From Candidatus Poseidoniaceae archaeon (GTDB lineage: Archaea; Thermoplasmatota; Poseidoniia; Poseidoniales; Poseidoniaceae), in NCBI GenBank assembly GCA_013329925.1, contig DUJK01000133.1:478-8062 (forward strand): 7,585 nucleotides of DNA, given 5' to 3'. The stretch's first letter is position 1. Each line of letters opens with the position of its first letter. This document shows positions 7,285 through 7,585 of the stretch, piece by piece. Made by a program: the position numbers and the translations under genes. The notes beneath the pieces were generated by a model, which made no database searches, had not been told where the DNA came from, and was given only the letters and a program-made list of their open reading frames with translations.

Positions 7285-7341
7285 ATTAACGGGTTTAACG
7301 CTTTTATTAACGCGTTAATAATGCGTTATTTATGCGTTAAT
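7285..7341. repeat. Array of TTAACGC/GCGTTAA half-sites with an 18-bp perfect palindrome
   Basis: Six half-sites of consensus ATTAACGC or its complement GCGTTAAT lie in 57 bases: ATTAACGG 7285-7292, TTTAACGC 7294-7301, ATTAACGC 7306-7313, GCGTTAAT 7312-7319, GCGTTATT 7323-7330 and GCGTTAAT 7334-7341. The left three point one way and the right three the other, roughly symmetric about 7312/7313. The centre is a perfect palindrome TTATTAACGCGTTAATAA at 7304-7321. The right-hand copies are 11 bases apart, about one helical turn, so they would face the same side of the DNA. A related TAACGGGTT occurs at 7287-7295 and again at 7383-7391. The array lies 60-120 bases upstream of the reductase start and about 105 bases before the divergent gene. 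It is probably a multi-site operator; cooperative binding by a dimeric regulator is inferred. Confidence 0.6.
7302..7311 (-). promoter_or_regulatory. Candidate TATA box for the reductase gene
   Basis: Read on the reverse strand this is GTTAATAAAA, partly inside the central palindrome. A start site about 25 bases downstream would be near 7277-7282, leaving a leader of about 55 bases before the ATG at 7223. If right, a protein bound to the palindrome would block TBP. A rival is CTTATTTG at 7257-7264, which would give a start near the GTG/ATG region. Weak evidence. Confidence 0.25.
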
Positions 7342-7348
7342 TTAGTGA

Positions 7349-7356
7349 TTTAATAT
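7349..7356 (+). promoter_or_regulatory. Candidate TATA box for the divergent gene
   Basis: TTTAATAT lies just right of the half-site array and would place a start site near 7380, with a leader of about 65 bases. A second candidate, AAATATCAAATA at 7413-7424, sits about 25-35 bases before the ATG at 7448 and would instead give a leaderless or nearly leaderless mRNA. The sequence alone does not decide between them. Confidence 0.25.
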
Positions 7357-7447
7357 CTTTGAATAAAGTGATTGACGCGAGATAACGGGTTGAAGGCATG
7401 CCAATTATGGTGAAATATCAAATACCCTCTTGGTTGATGCGGTCAAT

Positions 7448-7585
7448 ATGCGTGTAGAAGGATTGCAATTCGAGATTCCTGAGTTAGCATACAATCCATT
7501 CTCCACAAGTCCGTTAGAAAGTAATCAATCGGATTTGTATGTAGGTAGACTCGGGGTAAGAGCAAGAATCTCACAAAATATCAAT
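7448..7585 (+). CDS. N-terminus of an unidentified protein (3' partial)
   Basis: From ATG 7448 the frame stays open for 46 codons to the window edge. The product begins MRVEGLQFEIPELAYNPF and continues with a segment ending DLYVGRLGVRARISQNIN. The NPF...LYVGR arrangement recalls the short lead-in before the Walker A motif in some archaeal AAA-type ATPases, where a VGR tripeptide precedes the nucleotide-binding core. No P-loop is visible before the window ends, so this is only a hint. An in-frame TTG at 7430 would add six residues (LVDAVN), and a TGA at 7391 bounds the frame upstream. The upstream GGTTGAT (7432-7438) is a poor ribosome binding site. The gene is divergent from the reductase and shares its control region, including the half-site array. 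I do not recognise the family. Confidence 0.6.
   Translation, partial: MRVEGLQFEIPELAYNPFSTSPLESNQSDLYVGRLGVRARISQNIN

Noticed and set aside
7285..7341. CRISPR array or replication origin
   Set aside because: The repeat units are only 8 bases with 1-4 base gaps, with no spacers, no Cas genes and no recognised Orc1/Cdc6 gene or origin recognition box visible. An operator array fits better.
7285..7341. Intrinsic terminator for the right-hand region
   Set aside because: The central palindrome has no loop (perfect 18 bp with zero spacer) and no following T-tract, so it would not fold into a normal RNA hairpin, and it lies between divergent starts rather than after a gene.
6091..7353. Forward-strand frames opposite the reductase gene
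   Set aside because: They run antisense to conserved catalytic motifs of the reductase and the products show no family features. The last one also reads through the half-site array.

Overview
The window is a compact stretch of archaeal chromosome, A+T-rich by eye. The best guess is a member of the Thermoplasmatota, probably a planktonic marine group II (Poseidoniales-like) lineage. Three things point that way: an archaeal-type SMC with a VLQGDV Q-loop, a bacterial-type class II HMG-CoA reductase of the kind known from Thermoplasmatales and Archaeoglobales, and a mix of ATG and TTG starts preceded by GAGG-type Shine-Dalgarno sequences. The placement is inferred from protein features. No rRNA or tRNA gene is present to confirm it.

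Layout from left to right. Bases 1-99 are the end of a gene encoding a small cysteine-rich, DnaJ-like zinc motif. Bases 100-230 are a regulatory gap with an imperfect 20-bp palindrome directly abutting a TATA-like element. Next comes a tight forward operon, smc (231-4118), scpA (4134-5306) and scpB (5319-5924), with gaps of only 15 and 12 bases. A class II 3-hydroxy-3-methylglutaryl-CoA reductase gene (5925-7223) lies on the reverse strand, and its stop codon directly abuts the scpB stop codon. A gap of about 220 bases (7224-7447) carries a striking array of TTAACGC/GCGTTAA half-sites built around a perfect 18-bp palindrome. A divergent forward gene begins at about 7448 and runs off the right edge.

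The three operon products form the complete SMC-kleisin-kite complex (SMC dimer, ScpA kleisin, ScpB winged-helix partner), which organises and segregates chromosomes. Both SMC and ScpA carry unusual charged C-terminal tails. The reductase makes mevalonate, the committed precursor of archaeal isoprenoid lipids, and has no functional link to the operon. I found no mobile element, CRISPR array, frameshifted gene or RNA gene. The least-explained part is the half-site array between the reductase and the divergent gene.
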